A DNA stretch of 64,000 nucleotides, from positions 186,001-250,000 of the forward strand of contig CANMEQ010000002.1 in assembly GCA_947497065.1 (NCBI GenBank), written 5' to 3'. The stretch comes from an uncultured Paracoccaceae bacterium (GTDB lineage: Bacteria > Pseudomonadota > Alphaproteobacteria > Rhodobacterales > Rhodobacteraceae). Below the pieces are notes generated by a model. The model did no database searches and was not told the origin of the DNA. It worked only from the letters and a program-made list of their open reading frames with translations. The position numbers and the translations under genes are program-made. Shown in pieces: positions 1 to 8,671 of this stretch (positions are counted from its first letter, which is position 1; each line of letters begins with the position of its first letter).

Positions 1-600
1 TGAAATCGTGAGAACATCCGGGTCGTCGTAGAAGATTGCTTCGGTGCCATTGCCGTGGTGCACATCCCAATCAAGCACCGCAATCCGCTGGGCGAGGCCA
101 TTGGCGCGGGCGGCTTGAATGGCGATGGCGAGATTGGCCATCAGGCAAAACCCGTTCGGAATATCGGGCAGACAATGGTGGCCCGGCGGGCGGCTGAGGG
201 CGTAGGCATTGCGCACATCGCCTTGCAAAACGGCCTGTAGGGCGGACAGGCACAGGCCCGCCGACAGGGCCGCGATCTCATAGCCGCCGGGGCCAAAGGG
301 CGTGCGGCGGCCCAGCTCGCCGCCGCCTGCGTCAGACGTCTCTTTGAATGTGGTCAGGTAAGCCTCAGGGTGGACGCGCAACAGAGCGTCGTGGGGGGCG
401 TGCGCGGCGCTGGACAGGGTTAATTCCTGCGACAGGCCTGTCACATCCATGAGGTTTTTCAAACGCCGTTTGCTTTCAGCCGTTTCGGGCAGGCCGCCGT
501 TGATCATGGGTTGCACCAAGCCGCCCACGGGCAACAGCCCCGCATAATTGCCGCCTCCGTGCCAGAAACATTGCTCGTCCCAGAAAAAACCTGTGGTCAT
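1..600 (-). CDS. Histone deacetylase family protein (partial)
   Basis: A class II HDAC/acetoin-utilisation-type deacetylase, expected to be a zinc hydrolase that removes acetyl groups from lysine or small amines in the cytoplasm. The 200 visible residues begin at an ATG (598-600) and run off the left edge, so the C-terminal part is missing. RPPGHH (residues 137-142) and DWDVHHGNGT (177-186) are the family's catalytic-pocket motifs with the His pair and Asp ligand. It follows a small conserved-looking gene on the same strand by 10 bp, so the two are probably co-transcribed. The substrate cannot be read from sequence; polyamine or protein deacetylation are both possible. Confidence 0.9.
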   Translation of the reverse strand, partial: MTTGFFWDEQCFWHGGGNYAGLLPVGGLVQPMINGGLPETAESKRRLKNLMDVTGLSQELTLSSAAHAPHDALLRVHPEAYLTTFKETSDAGGGELGRRTPFGPGGYEIAALSAGLCLSALQAVLQGDVRNAYALSRPPGHHCLPDIPNGFCLMANLAIAIQAARANGLAQRIAVLDWDVHHGNGTEAIFYDDPDVLTIS

Positions 601-610
601 CGTGGCCCCC

Positions 611-850
611 TTACGTGTCGTCGCGGCGCAGGCGGTAGGAGCCTTCGGGCAGGTCCAGCGCCATGGACAGATCGCGCAGCTGCGACAGGGACAGGGTGAC
701 GGTCACGGGCATGTCCGTGCGGCTGTCGATTTGGGTGACGGTCACGCAATCGTCAAAGGCGTTGATGGTGACGTCTTCGCGCAGGGGCGTGCCACCGTCA
801 TCGACCAGGGTGACCACGGTCGCGTCAAATTCATGTTCGATTGTAAACAT
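611..850 (-). CDS. Small hypothetical protein next to the HDAC gene
   Basis: A 79-residue acidic protein rich in Asp, Thr and Val with no membrane segment or recognisable motif. The ATG at 848-850 has an AGGAG ribosome site 8 bases upstream, which supports a real gene. It ends 10 bp before the HDAC-like gene on the same strand, suggesting a two-gene operon. I do not recognise the family. The beta-rich pattern (alternating V/T in residues 8-30) suggests a small beta fold. Confidence 0.7.
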   Translation of the reverse strand: MFTIEHEFDATVVTLVDDGGTPLREDVTINAFDDCVTVTQIDSRTDMPVTVTLSLSQLRDLSMALDLPEGSYRLRRDDT

Positions 851-1005
851 TTAGCAAAACTCCTGTAGGGTTGCTTTGCAGGTACTGTGCCGACACAGCG
901 CCCCCCGATCAAGAGCGGACACGCGCGCACAGCTGTGTGATAGGGCTGGCCCCGCGCGCCAAGCCTGTTAAATTAGGGGCGGTTAATTTCGAAGGACGGA
1001 CAGCG

Positions 1006-1725
1006 ATGCGGATTGCACCACTTTTGGCGACATTGGGGTTTTTGGTTGCCGGCTGTGAGGTCGCGGGCCCCGTTTCGCCTGCCGCGCCGATCCCTGCGCC
1101 GACACAAGCCGCAGCCGCGCCGCTGCCTGCGGGCGAGCGATCGTTGGCGCGGACCTTTGTGCAGGTGGTCAACCGGCTGGAGCCTGTGGCCGAGCGGGAA
1201 TGCCGCATCAGCGCGCCGCAGTTGAACTGTGATTTTCTGATCGTTGTGGATGATCGCCCCAATCAACCGCCCAATGCGTTTCAAACTGTGGATGAACAGG
1301 GGCGGCCGATCATTGCCTTTACCCTCTCGTTGATTGCGGGGGCCGAGAACGAAGACGAGATTGCCTTTGTGATGGCCCATGAGGCCGCACACCACATTGA
1401 AAATCACCTCGCGCAGCAGCAACGCAATGCCACCTTGGGCGCTGCGGTGTTTGCGCAATTGGCCAATGTGTCGGGCGGTGGCGAAGAGGCCATTCGCACG
1501 GCGCAAGAGCTGGGTGCTGCTGTGGGCGCACGCACCTATTCCAAGGATTTCGAGCTGGAAGCAGACCGTTTGGGCACCATCATTGCGGCACGCGCGGGCT
1601 ATAATCCGGTTCGCGGCGCCGAGTTTTTCTTCCGTATCCCTGATCCGGGTGACCGGTTCCTGGGCACGCACCCTGCCAATGCAGACCGCGTGCGGATCGT
1701 GCGGGAAACGGCGGCTGGTCTTTAG
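1006..1725 (+). CDS. M48 family metalloprotease lipoprotein
   Basis: A predicted zinc metallopeptidase of 239 residues anchored to a membrane. I chose the ATG at 1006 because it has GAAGGA upstream and opens a lipoprotein signal ending in LVAGC (Cys17); a longer frame from a TTG at 871 would bury that signal. A Pro/Ala-rich linker follows. HEAAH at residues 125-129 is the zinc-binding HExxH motif, and a downstream EADRLG supplies the third ligand. The family degrades or refolds misassembled envelope proteins (BepA/LoiP type); that role is inference here. Its stop overlaps the convergent hemolysin-III gene by 4 bp. Confidence 0.88.
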   Translation: MRIAPLLATLGFLVAGCEVAGPVSPAAPIPAPTQAAAAPLPAGERSLARTFVQVVNRLEPVAERECRISAPQLNCDFLIVVDDRPNQPPNAFQTVDEQGRPIIAFTLSLIAGAENEDEIAFVMAHEAAHHIENHLAQQQRNATLGAAVFAQLANVSGGGEEAIRTAQELGAAVGARTYSKDFELEADRLGTIIAARAGYNPVRGAEFFFRIPDPGDRFLGTHPANADRVRIVRETAAGL

Positions 1726-2393
1726 GCAAACGCGCCCAGAGCGATGGCCGCGAAAAAGCACGCCGATGCTGTCAGAACAAACCCGTGCCAGATGGCGTTT
1801 TGAAATTTCAGGTGATCGAGGCTGAACACCACGGCCCCCGCCGAGTAAATCAGCCCGCCCGCGAATAGGCATACCAATGCGCCAGTGGGCAGCAGGGGCC
1901 AAAGCGACGAGAGCAAAGCAACGCTGATCCATCCAAGGCAAAGGTAGAACGCCGTGCTCCACCGGCCCTGTCTGCTCCAAAAGAACAGCTTCGCGATCGC
2001 ACCCAAAGCGGCCAGCGCCCAGACGACCGCCAGCACCCCATAGGCAAAGGCGGACCCGATCAACACCACCAAGGGTGTGTAGGTGCCTGCAATTTTCAAA
2101 TAGATCGCTGCATGATCAATGCGTTGCAAAAGGTGGCGCGGCCCTTCCCACGGGGTGAAATGGTAGCACGCCGAGGCGAGGAACGACCCGATCAAAGCCG
2201 CCCCGTAAATCGACACGCCTGTCACCGTGGCAGCCCCCCTCTGGGCGATGTGCTGGGCGGGGTCTTGGCCCATGGCCCACAGGATCAACGCAACGGTGCC
2301 GAGAATGGCAAACAGTAGCCCGATGGCATGCACCACGGCATCTGCGATCCGTTCGGCGCGGCTATAGGTCGGGTAGGGGTCGACATCTGTCAT
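1722..2393 (-). CDS. Hemolysin III / PAQR family membrane protein
   Basis: A 223-residue inner-membrane protein with about seven hydrophobic segments. SFLASACYHFTPW (around residues 70-82), the RIDHAAIYLKIAGTYTP block and WHGFVL near the C-terminus are the conserved Ser/His/Asp positions of the HlyIII/PAQR fold, thought to bind zinc in a ceramidase-like site. The name hemolysin is historical; the role in free-living bacteria is unsettled, probably lipid or membrane homeostasis. Single gene, convergent with the M48 protease gene. Confidence 0.88.
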   Translation of the reverse strand: MTDVDPYPTYSRAERIADAVVHAIGLLFAILGTVALILWAMGQDPAQHIAQRGAATVTGVSIYGAALIGSFLASACYHFTPWEGPRHLLQRIDHAAIYLKIAGTYTPLVVLIGSAFAYGVLAVVWALAALGAIAKLFFWSRQGRWSTAFYLCLGWISVALLSSLWPLLPTGALVCLFAGGLIYSAGAVVFSLDHLKFQNAIWHGFVLTASACFFAAIALGAFA

Positions 2394-2451
2394 GAGATTG
2401 AGCCTAGCCCCGAATGGTTAGAAAACCCTTATGCCGTCACGTCACACAGTG

Positions 2452-3309
2452 TCAGTTTGCGAAAACCTGCCAATGGCCGTTTTGCCAAAGATACATGTGG
2501 TCTGACAGTTGGTGGGTGCCATTGGCTAAAATGTTGTCTCGTGCCTCTGCCAAAAACGCGCGGCCTTCGTCATTGGACGCCGCGGTGAACATCACCAGAT
2601 CACGGGCCGGGACGACCATCACCAGATCATCGCCCACCTGACGGGACACATCGGCCCAAAGGGCGGCATCCAGCACCGTTGAGCTTTCGTAAAACCCGTC
2701 AATCGCCAGCATGAAGGTGCCGTTTTGCTGTTGGAATTGAATCTGGTCCAGCTTTTGGCTGAGGTTCAGGTCAGCCTCCTGTTTCAGGCGGATCGGCGAG
2801 ACCTGCCCCGTGTCCAGATGTGCCTGCGTAATATAGGCCACGTGATCGGGGTAATCGATGGCATAGACCAGCACCATGTCGCCCAAAAACGGCTGGGCAT
2901 AGACGCCGGCACCTGTGGCGGCATCGCCCTGCGTGGTGATGAAATCTTCGTGGCGCAGCACCGGGTGGACCAGCTCCAGCGGGATCCGCTCAGCGTTTGT
3001 GTTTTCCGCAAGGGAGGTTTTGATGACGGTGATAAACCGCACCAGCTCCGCCTCGCGGGTGGCGCCATCATCGATGGTTTGCAACACCGCGTGCAGATTA
3101 TCGGGGTTCACCACACTCTGCCCGTCGCGGTCGAGGGTGATGTTTTGCGCCGCTGTGTCGATCGCGGCATCGGGGAAATCGGTGCGCAGGTGGTCCAGCA
3201 TCAGGGCCAGCGTTTGATCCACGGTGGCGGGTTTGGCGATGTCTGCCTGGGTAGGGCTGGCCAGCAGGGGGGCGGCCAACAGGCAGGTGAGCAGTAGTAA
3301 ACGGCGCAT
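2452..3309 (-). CDS. Exported DUF1444-like protein
   Basis: A 285-residue protein with a clear Sec signal peptide (residues 1-23, cleavage near TQA-D). The body has the layout I recall for DUF1444 (YtpQ-type) proteins: an N-terminal region with a T.DRDG hairpin, a central segment ending in VLVYAIDYPDHVAYIT, and a C-terminal domain with VVPARDLVMFTAA. No catalytic motif is visible. ATG at 3307-3309 with GGAGAC upstream. Monocistronic by spacing. The family assignment rests on layout only and needs a profile search; function is unknown. Confidence 0.6.
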   Translation of the reverse strand: MRRLLLLTCLLAAPLLASPTQADIAKPATVDQTLALMLDHLRTDFPDAAIDTAAQNITLDRDGQSVVNPDNLHAVLQTIDDGATREAELVRFITVIKTSLAENTNAERIPLELVHPVLRHEDFITTQGDAATGAGVYAQPFLGDMVLVYAIDYPDHVAYITQAHLDTGQVSPIRLKQEADLNLSQKLDQIQFQQQNGTFMLAIDGFYESSTVLDAALWADVSRQVGDDLVMVVPARDLVMFTAASNDEGRAFLAEARDNILANGTHQLSDHMYLWQNGHWQVFAN

Positions 3310-3406
3310 TGGGGTCTCCTTTGTGCAACCTTACCGCGCGCAGGCAGGCGGGCCAAGGTGTGGGTCAAGACATTGCCATGGGGGCGGCGATGGGCCATCA
3401 CGGGGC

Positions 3407-3760
3407 ATGATCGTTCATGATGCTATTTTCACCGACCGCGGGTCGAAATATGCCGTGTCCGGCGGGGCCTGCGCCAGCGCCGATGAGGCCAAGGCATTCA
3501 TCAAGCAGCTGTGCCGTAAAAAGAAGTTCGCCAAGGCCACCCACAACACATGGGGGCTGATCTTGCCCGATGGCACGCCGTTAAAAAATGACGATGGCGA
3601 GGCCGGTGCGGGCATGGTGATTTTGCGGATGCTGGAGCGGGAAGAACTGGTGGGCGAGATCGTCGTCGTGACACGCTGGTTTGGCGGTGTGCATTTGGGC
3701 GGCGACCGGTTTCGCCGGGTGCAAGACGCCGTGCGCTACTACCTCGATGCGCGGGGCTGA
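3407..3760 (+). CDS. YigZ/IMPACT N-terminal domain protein (short form)
   Basis: A 117-residue cytoplasmic protein consisting only of the IMPACT/UPF0029 N-terminal domain: SKYAVSGGACASADEA at the start, THNTWGLILPDG, DDGEAGAGM and VVVTRWFGGVHLGGDRF. YigZ of E. coli is about 200 residues and has a second domain that is absent here. The start at 3407 is the first ATG of the recognisable domain; upstream translation is low-complexity and unlikely. The family is linked to translation-associated regulation in eukaryotes, while the bacterial role is unclear. Confidence 0.82.
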   Translation: MIVHDAIFTDRGSKYAVSGGACASADEAKAFIKQLCRKKKFAKATHNTWGLILPDGTPLKNDDGEAGAGMVILRMLEREELVGEIVVVTRWFGGVHLGGDRFRRVQDAVRYYLDARG

Positions 3761-3831
3761 GGCCGGAAACTGAGAAAATTCGGTGACCTTTCCCCCTGAA
3801 AAAACCGGCGCGGGGCGGCTAGCTTGAGGGT

Positions 3832-3999
3832 ATGAGTAACGAGTCATCCCCTTTGTCCCAGACCGACGGACCACAACCGACAGATCAGGCTGCGTGTACA
3901 GCGCCTGATGTGGCCGTCGGAGGGGAGAAATTGCGCCGCTTTCTGAACATGTTAGATGCTGAAACCGCGCCAGACGCTCCGAAAAACGTAAGCGACTAA
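3832..3999 (+). CDS. Possible 55-residue hypothetical protein
   Basis: An ATG at 3832, preceded by GCTTGAGGGT (weak ribosome site), opens a 55-residue frame ending with TAA at 3997. The product begins MSNESSPLSQ, is polar, Asp/Pro-rich and has a short helix-like segment GEKLRRFLNMLDAE. It fits neatly between the YigZ-type gene and the convergent DCC gene (4-bp gap). No homology is recognised. It could be chance; codon choice looks coding-like but the frame is short. Confidence 0.4.
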   Translation: MSNESSPLSQTDGPQPTDQAACTAPDVAVGGEKLRRFLNMLDAETAPDAPKNVSD

Positions 4000-4003
4000 A
4001 CCG

Positions 4004-4354
4004 CTAGGGTCGGTTGCGCCGTTCGTGCAGGGCGTACAGGATCGGGGCGGCCACGCGGGTGTACAAAACATCTGTGATCTGGCGCAGGACGGGCAGGCCG
4101 GTGATCGTGGAGAGGTGCCGCCAATAGGGCAGCTCCGCCCAGAGCGCCCGAAACGCAGGCATTCCTTCGAGAACCTCACCGTCTTTTTCCACACGAAACA
4201 CGCGGGCCGCTTGGTCTTGGCTGAGCCCCCACGCGACGGCATCGTTCAGGCCGCAGGTCTCTACCGGAATATCGTGTTTTTGCGCCAGGCGGTCGTAAGA
4301 GGCCACTTCGCGCGAACAGATCGGACAGGTGTCGTTGTGTAGGATTTTGATCAT
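4004..4354 (-). CDS. DCC (DUF393) thioredoxin-like protein
   Basis: A 116-residue protein starting MIKILHND. The DxxCPxC element (DTCPICSREV, residues 8-17) is the signature of the thiol-disulfide oxidoreductase DCC family (YuxK type). A Trp/Pro-rich C-terminal half (LPYWRHLSTITGLPVLR) also fits. The ATG at 4352-4354 is chosen because residues upstream of it in the open frame do not resemble the family. It lies 31 bp downstream of the orphan membrane gene on the same strand, after rimO. Predicted redox function; partners unknown. Confidence 0.82.
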   Translation of the reverse strand: MIKILHNDTCPICSREVASYDRLAQKHDIPVETCGLNDAVAWGLSQDQAARVFRVEKDGEVLEGMPAFRALWAELPYWRHLSTITGLPVLRQITDVLYTRVAAPILYALHERRNRP

Positions 4355-4385
4355 GGGAGTAAGGTAGGTCTGTTCATGAATTAGG

Positions 4386-5603
4386 TTATCGTTCGCTATC
4401 GCCACTATTCCGGTCAATGAGTTTTCCGACCAAATCGAAGATGGGGTTCGAAGCGTTCGTTTTGGCACCTTCAAGTTGTTCGGTTGTTTGCCCAGGAGAA
4501 AGGCGACCAGAGTGATCTTCTTGCAAGATACTTGCGAGGAGCGCCATTTTCCCATCCTTGTCGTTCTCGGTCATCTCGCTTGCGGCCAAGAAGTTAGATC
4601 GCTTTAGGTATTGACTAAACGCCCATTTCTGATCGTCGACCAACTGGCGATACTGGCGCAAGAGGAACCATGCAACCGCTTCGATAAAGAACAACATACC
4701 AAACGCCCTGAGAAGATGGAGGTATCGAGCAACCTGAATATTTGTTTTTTCGTCTTCCGAAAATGCCAGCTCCAATTGATCAAGCCGGGCGTTTAGCTCG
4801 GTTAAAGCTTCGGCGCTAGAAACGCTTTCGTCGATTTGTTCGATCAAGTCACCAACTTCCCAAACCTGAGCTGATAAATTGAAGTAGCGGCTGTTAACGC
4901 TTAGGTCTTGAGTAAGGGAAAAATAAAATACGCCAATTCCCACAAAGGCCATTATCACACCTGAAATGAGTAAATAGGTCGCCCGCCGGTAGATTCCGTC
5001 TGCTCGAATGCGGGCGAATTTTGCGCTATCCGCTAAGAAATTAGCTGGAATTTCGTCGTCATTAATTTTGGATTGCCGCGGTTCGTCACGATTTTCCATG
5101 CTGTCGTTCTGAGACACAAGGACATATGCGGATACTAACAGGATCATTGCAAAGCCGAAGAAAATCGTAGCAGCTTCAAAGTCGAACGCTAAAGAGGCAT
5201 ATTCATCGGAAATCACCTTTGTTCGTGTTGTGAATGATCCATCCTCCTCGCCTTCGATTGGAGTATTAACCGTTTCGCCCGCAGCCGTTGAAATCCGGTA
5301 ATCTAGTCTTACGAGAGGCGTTATGCTGAGCGAGCCTCTATCATCATAAGAAGTACGACCGTTTTCTATGGCGAGGTTAAGATTCTGTTGGATCTCTGAA
5401 TAAGCGAAATGTGACTGTAGGCGGGTCAGTGCGCTACTCGTGTTCCATTGATAAAGTGGGGAGGCAGCCCACAATGCGATCGCACTAATGATTGCGAATA
5501 GAACCAAAACGGATTGTGAAGCCGACAGGTTTGAAATTCGTTGGCCAAGCTTCGATAATAATCTAACTACGCGATCCTTATCGCGGGCGGGTTGTTCAGC
5601 CAT
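4386..5603 (-). CDS. AT-rich orphan four-helix membrane protein
   Basis: A 405-residue protein I do not recognise. Predicted membrane segments lie at about 31-50, 145-163, 209-230 and 296-314. The loop between the first two (about 95 residues, Ser/Thr/Glu-rich) is probably extracytoplasmic, the loop 165-208 is charged and cytoplasmic, and 234-290 contains a heptad-like Leu/Ala stretch (coiled-coil potential). The C-terminal 90 residues are polar. The gene is visibly lower in GC than its neighbours, suggesting acquisition. It starts only 6 bp after the rimO stop and 31 bp before the DCC gene, so it probably shares the rimO transcript. Confidence 0.8.
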   Translation of the reverse strand: MAEQPARDKDRVVRLLSKLGQRISNLSASQSVLVLFAIISAIALWAASPLYQWNTSSALTRLQSHFAYSEIQQNLNLAIENGRTSYDDRGSLSITPLVRLDYRISTAAGETVNTPIEGEEDGSFTTRTKVISDEYASLAFDFEAATIFFGFAMILLVSAYVLVSQNDSMENRDEPRQSKINDDEIPANFLADSAKFARIRADGIYRRATYLLISGVIMAFVGIGVFYFSLTQDLSVNSRYFNLSAQVWEVGDLIEQIDESVSSAEALTELNARLDQLELAFSEDEKTNIQVARYLHLLRAFGMLFFIEAVAWFLLRQYRQLVDDQKWAFSQYLKRSNFLAASEMTENDKDGKMALLASILQEDHSGRLSPGQTTEQLEGAKTNASNPIFDLVGKLIDRNSGDSER

Positions 5604-5609
5604 GCATGA

Positions 5610-7004
5610 TCACTCAATATCTGTTATTCGTCCCCACAGATCATACTCGCCCGCCTCATCAACTTCAACGCGAACAATCTCACCAACCTTCAACCCATCG
5701 GTCCCCTCGTCGATAAACAGGTTCCCGTCGATCTCTGGCGCGTCGGCCTTCGTGCGGCAGGTGGCGATGCCGTCTTCATCGATGTCATCAATAATCACAT
5801 CCATGGTCTGGCCCACTTTGGCAGCCAGCTTCGCCTCGGAGATCGCTTGGGCTTTCTCCATGAACCGGTCCCAACGCTCTTGCTTCAGCTCTGCGGGCAC
5901 ATGGTCGGGTAGGGCTGTGGCGCGCGCGCCGTCGACGTTTTCGTATTGAAAACAGCCCACACGGTCGAGCTGCGCTTCGTCCATCCAATCGAGCAGGTGC
6001 TGGAATTCTTCCTCCGTCTCACCCGGATAGCCTACGATAAAGGTCGAGCGCAGGGTGATGTCGGGGCAGATGTCGCGCCATTCTGAAATACGGTCGAGCG
6101 TGCGTTCGGCCGCAGCGGGGCGGGCCATGCGGCGCAGGGTGTCGGTGTGCGAATGTTGGAACGGGATGTCGAGGTAGGGCAGGATCAGCCCATCGGCCAT
6201 CAGCGGGATCAGCTCGCGCACATGGGGGTAGGGGTAGATGTAATGCATGCGCACCCACAGATCGCGGTCAGCGCCGAGGTTGCCCAGATCGCGGGCCAGA
6301 TCGGTGATATGGGCGCGGTGGCCACGATCGGTCGCGTGCTTGATGTCGACCCCATAGGCGGAGGTGTCTTGGCTGATCACCAGCAGCTCTTTCACGCCAT
6401 TATCCACCAACTTTTCCGCCTCGCGGATCACCGCATGGGCCGGGCGCGACGCCAGTTTGCCGCGCATATCGGGGATGATGCAGAACTTACATTTGTGGTT
6501 ACAGCCCTCGGAAATTTTCAAATAGCTGTAGTGGCGCGGGGTGAGCGACACGCCGCTGGCGGGCAAAAGATCGATGAAGGGATCGGGGCTTGGCGGTACG
6601 GCGGAATGTACCGCGTCGAGCACCTGTTCGTATTGGTGCGGGCCGGTGACGGCCAGAATATTGGGGTGGTGCTCGCGGATATACTCCGGCTCGGCGCCCA
6701 GACAGCCGGTGACGATGACCTTGCCGTTCTCCACCAGCGCCTCGCCGATGGCATCAAGGCTTTCGGCCTTGGCACTGTCGAGGAACCCGCAGGTGTTGAC
6801 GATCACTGCCTCAGCGCCGGTGTAATCGGGCGAGATCGCGTAGCCTTCGGCGCGCAACCGCGTGAGGATGCGTTCGCTGTCGACCAGCGCTTTGGGGCAC
6901 CCGAGGGAGACCATGCCAATGGTCGGCTGGCCGTCCCGCTTGGGTTCGATAAAGCGGGCTTGTGGGGCGAGATCGGGGCGGAGGTTTGGCGGATTGCTAG
7001 ACAT
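5610..7004 (-). CDS. rimO: Ribosomal protein S12 methylthiotransferase RimO
   Basis: A radical-SAM iron-sulfur enzyme that adds a methylthio group to a conserved Asp of ribosomal protein S12. The 464 residues match the family length. The N-terminal UPF0004 domain opens with [14 protein letters not shown]; the radical-SAM cluster is CNHKCKFC (Cys168, Cys172, Cys175); a TRAM-like domain closes the protein ([22 protein letters not shown]). ATG at 7002-7004. It appears to lead an operon with the orphan membrane gene and the DCC protein. Assignment to RimO rather than MiaB follows from the [12 protein letters not shown] and CKFCIIP motifs. Confidence 0.96.
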   Translation of the reverse strand: MSSNPPNLRPDLAPQARFIEPKRDGQPTIGMVSLGCPKALVDSERILTRLRAEGYAISPDYTGAEAVIVNTCGFLDSAKAESLDAIGEALVENGKVIVTGCLGAEPEYIREHHPNILAVTGPHQYEQVLDAVHSAVPPSPDPFIDLLPASGVSLTPRHYSYLKISEGCNHKCKFCIIPDMRGKLASRPAHAVIREAEKLVDNGVKELLVISQDTSAYGVDIKHATDRGHRAHITDLARDLGNLGADRDLWVRMHYIYPYPHVRELIPLMADGLILPYLDIPFQHSHTDTLRRMARPAAAERTLDRISEWRDICPDITLRSTFIVGYPGETEEEFQHLLDWMDEAQLDRVGCFQYENVDGARATALPDHVPAELKQERWDRFMEKAQAISEAKLAAKVGQTMDVIIDDIDEDGIATCRTKADAPEIDGNLFIDEGTDGLKVGEIVRVEVDEAGEYDLWGRITDIE

Positions 7005-7194
7005 GGGGCCCGTGTAGCGCGTTCTACGGGCGGCGGGAAGGGTGGACGGCGGTCCTCCGGCAGGAGTTTGAGGATCGCATGCCTGCGAGGCCGCGAAAAT
7101 GGGAGGGTGACCCTTCGTTTGGTTTTCCTATTCTTTCTCGGTCGTCGTCGCGCTATAGCGGGGGCAAGAGAACACAGCCTAAAAGGGGCGGATC

Positions 7195-7896
7195 ATGATC
7201 ATCGGGCATATTGGGGCGCGGCGCGGCAGTAAGGGCGTTCCGGGGAAGAATTTTCGCGACATGGGCGGCAAGCCGCTGATCGATTGGTCGCTGGACCAAC
7301 TGATCGACAGCACCCGCATTGATGCGGTGGTGGTCAGCACCGACAGCCCCGAAATGTACGCCCATGCGGTCGCCAAAGGCGCGCTGGATATTGGCCTGCG
7401 CCCACCGCATCTGGCCACGGATGATGCACCAAAATGGGGGGTGTGGCAGCATTCCTTGGCCGAAGGCGAAGCGCGCGTTGGTCCGGCCACCGCCTTTGTC
7501 GACCTTGATTGCACCTCGCCCTTGCGGCTGATGGAAGATATCGACGGCGCGCTGGATTTGTTTGCCGCGCAGGCGCCCGATATGGTGATGTCGTGCTGTC
7601 ACGCCAATAAAAACCCCTATTTCAATATGGTCGAGCTAAACGAAGAAGGCTCTTTGCGGGTGTCCAAACCCCTGCCAGGCGGCGTTTGGGCGCGCCAAAA
7701 TGCGCCGACAGTTTATGAACATGCGGCGTCAACTTACGTGCTGTCGCCCGATTATCTGCGCCGCGCTTCGACCATTTATGAGGGGCATGTGATCCCCTAT
7801 GTGATGCCTGCGGACCGCTGCATGGATGTGGATGATCCGCTGGATTGGAAAATTGTAGAATTCTTGATGAAGGACCGAATGAATGGGACAGCTTGA
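7195..7896 (+). CDS. Acylneuraminate cytidylyltransferase family protein (NeuA-like)
   Basis: Predicted to activate a nonulosonic acid with CTP to give the CMP-sugar donor. The 233-residue sequence begins IIGHIGARRGSKGVPGKN, a variant of the nucleotide-binding R-GSKG-P-KN signature, with VSTDSPEM and a DLDCTSPLR Mg-binding region. It resembles the PtmB/LegF branch as much as NeuA, so the exact sugar (sialic, legionaminic or another) is open. First gene of a + strand trio; it overlaps the SDR gene by 14 bp, implying translational coupling. Confidence 0.88.
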   Translation: MIIGHIGARRGSKGVPGKNFRDMGGKPLIDWSLDQLIDSTRIDAVVVSTDSPEMYAHAVAKGALDIGLRPPHLATDDAPKWGVWQHSLAEGEARVGPATAFVDLDCTSPLRLMEDIDGALDLFAAQAPDMVMSCCHANKNPYFNMVELNEEGSLRVSKPLPGGVWARQNAPTVYEHAASTYVLSPDYLRRASTIYEGHVIPYVMPADRCMDVDDPLDWKIVEFLMKDRMNGTA

Positions 7897-8671
7897 CGGA
7901 CGGACGGTTTTTATCACCGGATCGGGTGGCGTTTTGGGCAGCACCTATGTGCGCCGTATGTTGGCCGAGGGCGCGAAAGTTGTGGCCACCGATTTGCCCG
8001 GCCACCGCTTTAACGGGCTGCAAGAGGCCCATGGCGATAACCCCGATTTCGCGCTTTATCCGCTTGATGTCGGCTCCGAAGAGCAGATCGTCGAGATTTT
8101 TAAGACCGTCGAAGGGGACGGGTGGAAGCCGGATGTGGTGCTCAACAACGCGGCCATCACCGGCGAGATGCTGATGGGCGCGGGTGGCACCTTTCCCGAT
8201 TTTGCGGACACCACGTTGGACGACTGGGAAAAGACCATGAAAACCAACCTGACGGGGGCCTTCTTGGTGGCCCGCCAGATGGACCGTGACATCGTCGGCA
8301 AACGCCCCAGCACCTTGATCAACGTCGCGTCGATGTATGCCCTCAACGGCGCACATCACCCGATTTATGACGGCATGCCGTTCAAAAACTTCAGCGCTTA
8401 CGGGGTGACCAAGGCGGGCATCCACGGGCTGACCGTGTGGTTGGCGGGCTATTGGGCGAAACGTCAGGCGACGGTGAACACCATCGCGCCGGGGGCTGTG
8501 TTTAACGGCCATTCCGACGAGTTCCAGAAACGTGTGGGCGAGCTGATCATGGCGGGCCGTATGTGCGAACCCGATGAGATTGCCGATGCGATGCTGTTTC
8601 TGGCGTCCAAACAATCTGGCTATGTGACGGGCCAGATGATCAACGTCGACGGCGGTTTTTCTGCATGGTGA
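7883..8671 (+). CDS. SDR family oxidoreductase (PtmA-like)
   Basis: A 262-residue short-chain dehydrogenase. The Rossmann glycine motif is TGSGGVLG near residue 11, NNAAI and the catalytic Ser-Tyr-Lys set follow (NVASMY, then FSAYGVTKAG), and the C-terminus GQMINVDGGFSAW is typical of the family. Its position directly after a CMP-sugar synthetase and before a Gfo/Idh/MocA oxidoreductase matches the PtmB-PtmA style pairing of flagellin or surface nonulosonate loci. It probably oxidises or reduces a sugar precursor; the substrate is not evident. Overlaps both neighbours. Confidence 0.86.
   Translation: MGQLDGRTVFITGSGGVLGSTYVRRMLAEGAKVVATDLPGHRFNGLQEAHGDNPDFALYPLDVGSEEQIVEIFKTVEGDGWKPDVVLNNAAITGEMLMGAGGTFPDFADTTLDDWEKTMKTNLTGAFLVARQMDRDIVGKRPSTLINVASMYALNGAHHPIYDGMPFKNFSAYGVTKAGIHGLTVWLAGYWAKRQATVNTIAPGAVFNGHSDEFQKRVGELIMAGRMCEPDEIADAMLFLASKQSGYVTGQMINVDGGFSAW

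Noticed and set aside
973-1980. Open frame of 335 codons antisense to the M48 and spanning the hemolysin III gene end
   Set aside because: Conflicts with two well-supported genes and shows no domain.
6147-7232. Open frame of 361 codons antisense to rimO
   Set aside because: rimO is unambiguous on the other strand; the product is low-complexity with His/Gly/Val runs.
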